Positions 59,801 through 64,000 of a stretch of 64,000 bases of DNA are shown here, one piece after another (the stretch's first letter is position 1; every line of letters begins with the position of its first letter). Position numbers and translations under genes: made by a program. A model generated the notes under the pieces. The model searched no databases, was not told where the DNA came from, and saw nothing but the letters and a program-made list of their open reading frames with translations. The stretch covers positions 30,554,004-30,618,003 of the forward strand of contig OZ037765.1 in the NCBI GenBank assembly GCA_964035545.1. The letters are read 5' to 3'. The stretch is from Bugula neritina. Its lineage: Eukaryota > Bryozoa > Gymnolaemata > Cheilostomatida > Bugulidae.

Positions 59801-62800
59801 CAGGTAGGCAAGCATTTTTGGATAAAAATAGATTGTAATATTTTTCTAATAATTTTGACAGTATTTTCTTTAATTATTCTGCCAACTAACTTTATTTGAT
59901 TTTTAAAAAACCGTTCACTTGAGAGACTTTAATTGAAATATTTTTAATTTATAAGGATTTATTTTTTTTGTGGTAAGCTGTAAAGGAACAATTATGATTG
60001 AATGCTCTTCCTAACATCACCAATGGCCTTCACTGGGATTCGAACCACTAACATAGTGTTTACTAAGCCAGTACTTTAGGCACTAGACCACGGCTGCTAC
60101 CTTAATCTCTAATAATAGTTTCTTGTTATAAGTAGGATAATAAATATTCAACACTTTAACTGTCATTTAAATATTAAATGTGTAATACTAAAATAATGAA
60201 TCTCAAAGAAATGCAGTGATTATTCCAGTGAGTCACTGGTGACAAGAATTTGAATCCATGAAACAAGTTAATCACAGTTTACTAATTAGATATGTATCTT
60301 ACTCATATTATAATTTGTATAATATTAACGCCTCTATAATCTATACCACCATTACAGCCATACGCTTAAATGTGTCCATTTGTCATCTGTGACACACTAT
60401 TTAATAGAAATCGGTACTTAAATTTAATAAATACAACACCGAAGCTGGTTTATTATTATAGGATGGAAATGGTAGAGTGTTGGAGAAGTATGGTATCATC
60501 ACAAGAGAAGAAGAAAATGTAGTTCTTCAACAATTTGTCAGGTTCGCTGAAACTCGAAATCTCTCTCAAGAACTGCTAATTCAGGATACGAAATCTCTTC
60601 AGGTAGGTGTAGAGATCAATGTGTAGGGAGGACCACACATTCTTAAACCTACCCGCTCGGCAGAAATTAGAGATAGGTCGTACTCTATGCCGAAATGTTA
60701 ATGGCTCAGGAAATGAACACAATTTTTCCCTGTAAACATTAACACATGGAGTGACATTGCGCCAGTAATTAATTGCCTTGTTTTTCCAAATCAACATTAT
60801 TACACTCATCATCATAATACCTGTAAGACATTTATGGAGGATGTTACCTTTTAGTGATTATATTATGTGCATAAATATTCATATGCTTGAAGAATGAACT
60901 GTGTCTTGTGTGTACATAACAAAGTACTAACCTAATAGGGAACTTATTCAACCTTTTCTGTTGCTGCTTCTGGCACACTGATTGGAAAACATCATTAGTT
61001 CCTCACTTCATTTTTGTGCTTTTTATTTACAAAGTTTCCAATGTTTTTTTTTAAATGATTTTACTTATACAACTGCCAATTGCTTGTTATTTACAGGAAA
61101 ACAGTAATACACCCCAACTCAATCAGACTAAATCAGAATCAGACATTCGGAAGTTTATTGAAAGGAACAACATGGCGCTCATGCAGAATTATAACTTAGC
61201 ACTTCGACGAGCTTTCGACAACCCTCAATCTATTTTATCCGCCATGGGATCTAGTTTCCCACCCCACCTCAACCCCCTTGCTGCTGCCGCCACTGCTGCT
61301 CAGTTCAGCAGAGCCTTCCCTTCGACTAGTGGTATGATTCCAATGCCTACAGCAGGATATCCTCAAATCGCAGATCCGAAGGTTGAGCCCATAATAGCAT
61401 CAGAGCAATCACACAGGTAGAGTATAGTTACTAGAAAGTTCTAGAAGAATGTGTTACTTAATAGTCATTTACCAGCCCTACTACCCCAGCTCCAGTAATT
61501 AAATGCTAGTTACAGTATGCTGCCATACCATATCAATGAACAGCAATCCGCTGCGTCTGCACTGACCAACCTATTTATAACAACTCTAACCCCTCAAGAT
61601 GTAATAGTGGATAGCTTTGATTTATTACATAACCTGAACTTGTTAGTTACCAGAGTGACTGCATATAACTTTTTCCTTTATCTTCTTTCACAGGCGGACC
61701 TCAGCCGAACCGTATGATCTCACTAAGCGGAGTCCAGAATCTCATTCTAAATCATGTAGTCCATCTTCCTCAGTCTCAGCTGTCGGAGTGACAAACTCCA
61801 ACTCAACTAGTTTTCCTAAGCTCGCTGAATGGCATGGTGCTAAAGAGGAAATGAATGCTAACGGTGAGTTACCAGATAGAATTGAATAGCATGGCACTTT
61901 TGGGCTAGGAAGAGAACAGATTTATACACCAGCATTCTAACACGGCTTTTAAAGTGGATGCTGCTACTGCTACTGCTACTGCTACTGCTACTGCTACTGC
62001 TGCTACTGCTACTGCTACTGCTACTACTGCTTCTGCTACTGCTACTGCTACTACTGCTTCTGCTACTGCTACTGCTTCTGCTACTGCTACTGCTACTGCT
62101 ACTGCTACTGCTACTCCTATTGCTACTGCTACTGCTACTACTATTATATATGGTATATTTTATTTTCACTCCTATTAGTAGGGTAGAACAGCTATGAGTA
62201 ACGGTGAACTGCACTGACTGACCAAGTAGTACGTTGCATGCAAAACTTATGCTTGTTTGTGATCGCCAGCATGCAATTATCATATCAGATAAATAACAGC
62301 ATACATTTAATTTACTTCCATGGAAATTCTTATACATGATGAATAATTTGTTCTTATTTCGTATATATTTTTTTCAACCTCTTGCAATGGCTATTACAAC
62401 TCAGTTGTTTTGCAGATATTTCTGTGAGCAATATGATGAAATCAGGATCACCTCCCCCTGTTACAATGAGGCGGTCAGCTTCTCCGCCACCATCTAAACA
62501 AACATGGCCGTTTAACAATCCGGCATTTGGTCAAACTGTGTATGTAACAACAAGCGGAAAGAAAAGGGTGTTATGTACAGCTTGTAACAAAACCTTCTGT
62601 GACAAAGGAGCCCTGAAGATTCACTACAGCGCTGTTCATTTGAAGGTACTCTTCCCAAAAGGCATTTCGTATTTCACCTCTTACATATCATTTGCTTTTC
62701 CATATTTAAATTTTAGACAAAATGATAATTATCTGTGCAGTTTAAAAGCCAAAATATTTTAATTTATAAAACTTGCAGGAAATGCACAAGTGCACAATTC

Positions 62801-63299
62801 CCGGTTGCAACATGATGTTTAGTTCAAGACGAAGTCGTAACAGACACAGTGCTAATCCTAACCCCAAACTGCATACACCTCAGACAAGAAGACCGCGGGA
62901 GAGATATGACCCAGGTATTTTATACACATATAATCTCTTGGAAAACTAACGCTTTGGTACTTTGGTACTTGGAGAAGACTGCATACTTCTAACCTAATTA
63001 CAACTGTAAGTTTTGCAAGAATAGAGTTTGTATAACAATATTTTCTAAATGATTTAGCTCAAACTTGACGAGCAAATGAAATGTGTTTAGAACAAGATCG
63101 CATGCTGGCTATGATGGGAATGCGGCAAGGACCGAAGTTAGAGAATGATTGCGATAGTTTGGTGGGAGAAGGAGAGCTCATTGATATGTCTGCCCATGAA
63201 AAGACGCAGGATTCAATGCAGGCCTCTGATGAAGAACATCATGATGCTGGATTTGTGGAGAATGATGACAGTGAACTAGTGGAAGAACTGCCTACTCAG
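53829..63299 (+). CDS. BNC: Basonuclin zinc-finger protein (partial, 3' end beyond window)
   Basis: Basonuclins are nuclear zinc-finger proteins acting in Pol I/II transcription and development, with paired C2H2 fingers. Exons: 53829-53858, 55371-55473, 59559-59803, 60462-60602, 61097-61416, 61694-61863, 62416-62645, 62779-62914, 63091-63299; phases agree, 528 codons so far. Seen: the N-terminal Cys-rich module [14 protein letters not shown] and [78 protein letters not shown]; an Ala/Pro-rich linker; PYDLT, a possible CtBP-type motif; a first finger pair ([19 protein letters not shown], then [19 protein letters not shown]); and an acidic stretch. Vertebrate basonuclins have three pairs, so more fingers should lie to the right. 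The start exon ([10 protein letters not shown]) is inferred from an in-phase donor; an alternative is at 55186. Introns reach 4 kb. Confidence 0.9.
55186..55278 (+). CDS. Candidate alternative first exon of basonuclin
   Basis: An ATG opens 31 codons ([17 protein letters not shown] and on to PPQQRFV) and ends at a donor GTG|GTATGC in phase 0, the phase needed to enter exon 55371 only 92 bp downstream. It would replace the ten-residue start at 53829. Vertebrate BNC genes are known to use several first exons, which makes this plausible, but the sequence alone cannot show that it is transcribed. Confidence 0.5.
58234..58263 (-). CDS. Possible antisense start exon inside a basonuclin intron
   Basis: On the minus strand, TTCCAAAATGGC (Kozak-like) opens [10 protein letters not shown] and runs straight into a strong donor GAG|GTAAGT; a second donor CAG|GTGAGG lies inside. 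About 100 bp upstream on the minus strand is TCACGTGAC (58364-58372), and a GCGCA motif is near 58395, both typical of CpG-type promoters. I could not find a downstream exon on this strand, so it may be a short antisense transcript or chance. Confidence 0.25.
58364..58372. promoter_or_regulatory. TCACGTGAC E-box palindrome
   Basis: A perfect 9-base match to the TCACGTGA-type site bound by USF/MITF/TFE-class bHLH factors. It sits in a basonuclin intron within a relatively GC-richer patch, upstream of the antisense start exon candidate. Confidence 0.4.
59975..60101 (-). mobile_element. tRNA-derived SINE, copy C, truncated
   Basis: On the minus strand it begins GCAGCCGTGGTCTAGTGCCT, has the B box GTTCGAATCCC and continues through GGCCATTGGTGATGTTAGGA and AGAGCATTCAATCATAATTG, then ends before the tail seen in copies A and B. 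It lies in a basonuclin intron, opposite to transcription. Confidence 0.85.
61960..62145. repeat. (GCTACT)n-type triplet microsatellite in a basonuclin intron
   Basis: About 185 bp of GCTACT/CTACTG repeats with scattered GCTTCT and CCTATT variants, about 100 bp downstream of exon 61694-61863. Poly-Ser, poly-Leu and Ala-Thr open frames on both strands are artefacts of this repeat. Confidence 0.95.
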
Positions 63300-64000
63300 G
63301 TAAAGGTATGGGAAGGATTTATGTCTTTTATAGATGTGAACCTTCAACAAATCTTTTGCATGCAGCATGAAGGTTGTTTCACTTTACTTTTGTGTCGTCT
63401 TGATTTAATAATTACATTATTAATAACTATTTTCACAATGCGTAATTAATTTTCATTAGGTTGCTTGCTTTCAAAAATTGTGTATCTGTTTAACTTATTA
63501 AGTATATTTAATTTGACCATGACTCTATCTGTGGGAAGAAAAATTTCTTGTTTTTAGTTAGTGCTACCTACTTGTAGAGCTATTAAATTGCCCAGTTAAA
63601 CCAATATTAAATAAGGTTTTAAAACAACCTGGTTACAAATGAATTTTGGAAAACATGTAGTTTAGAACTAGATAATGGTAACATCATCAGCTTAAATATG
63701 GCTGATCATTACAGCTTATAATCATCTTAACATAATACTTATTACTAAAATTTACCTAATCCAATTTACGATAACCGAAACTCTGAACATTTCTTATGTA
63801 TTTTCTCATGATAAGACAAAAATGGAGCACCTGTTTTAAAGTGCAAGTAATTAAAAGTGTAATATATTATCATAATGTAGAAATTTTATACACCTCCATT
63901 TAAATTGTCAATGCCCATTAATTGACTTTTATCTACTGTATTAGGTGACTTTAATCAAATTTAGTCAATTATTTAGAGTATAATATTAATTTTTTGCATG
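63300..64000. other. Basonuclin intron running out of the window
   Basis: Sequence after the donor CAG|GTAAAG at 63299. AT-rich, with no exon or repeat recognised. The next exon, expected to carry further finger pairs, is outside the window. Confidence 0.6.

Noticed and set aside
61858-62337. Long poly-Ser, poly-Leu and Ala/Thr open frames on both strands
   Set aside because: They are translations of the (GCTACT)n microsatellite in a basonuclin intron and continue into no plausible exon.

Overview
The window is nuclear DNA of an invertebrate animal. It is AT-rich, its genes are split by many small GT-AG introns, and it carries tRNA-derived SINEs, small inverted-repeat DNA transposons and many minisatellites. 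A basonuclin gene points to a bilaterian, and a lophotrochozoan-type invertebrate is plausible; I cannot name the species. Gene models were built by hand: reading frames were joined at splice sites and checked for phase. Identities rest on remembered family sequence, not on a search.

Layout. (1) 894-6954, minus: CDC6, the replication licensing ATPase, 12 exons. (2) 6955-10074: a divergent spacer full of degenerate period-3/6 sequence. (3) 10075-15865, plus: CWC22, a spliceosome and exon-junction-complex factor, 14 exons with an internal RS repeat. (4) 15866-17677: spacer with a (TA)n run, a hAT-like element and a copied piece of intron. (5) 17678-19983, plus: a divergent UBC12/UBE2M-like E2 enzyme. 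(6) 21241-37498, minus: a 26-exon gene with AT-hook-like motifs, five C2H2/C2HC fingers and a C-terminal WD region resembling TFIIIC subunit 2 (GTF3C2). (7) 40450-42116, plus: a second UBC12-like gene whose catalytic cysteine is tyrosine. (8) 42718-43697: a patchwork holding a decayed fragment of the 36.2 kb exon region, an inverted-repeat element and a third, broken E2 fragment. (9) 43.7-53.8 kb: no convincing genes. (10) 53829 to the right edge, plus: basonuclin, 9 exons seen, first zinc-finger pair present, 3' end outside the window.

The complete genes are housekeeping genes: replication licensing, splicing, neddylation-type conjugation and Pol III transcription. Basonuclin is a developmental zinc-finger regulator, and a gene-poor upstream region is typical of such genes. 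I see no sign that the neighbours form a pathway.

The most unusual signals are a local family of UBC12-like E2s that includes an apparent pseudo-enzyme and a broken third copy, and minisatellites that begin at or within a few tens of bases of splice junctions. One of these arrays repeats a strong splice donor many times.
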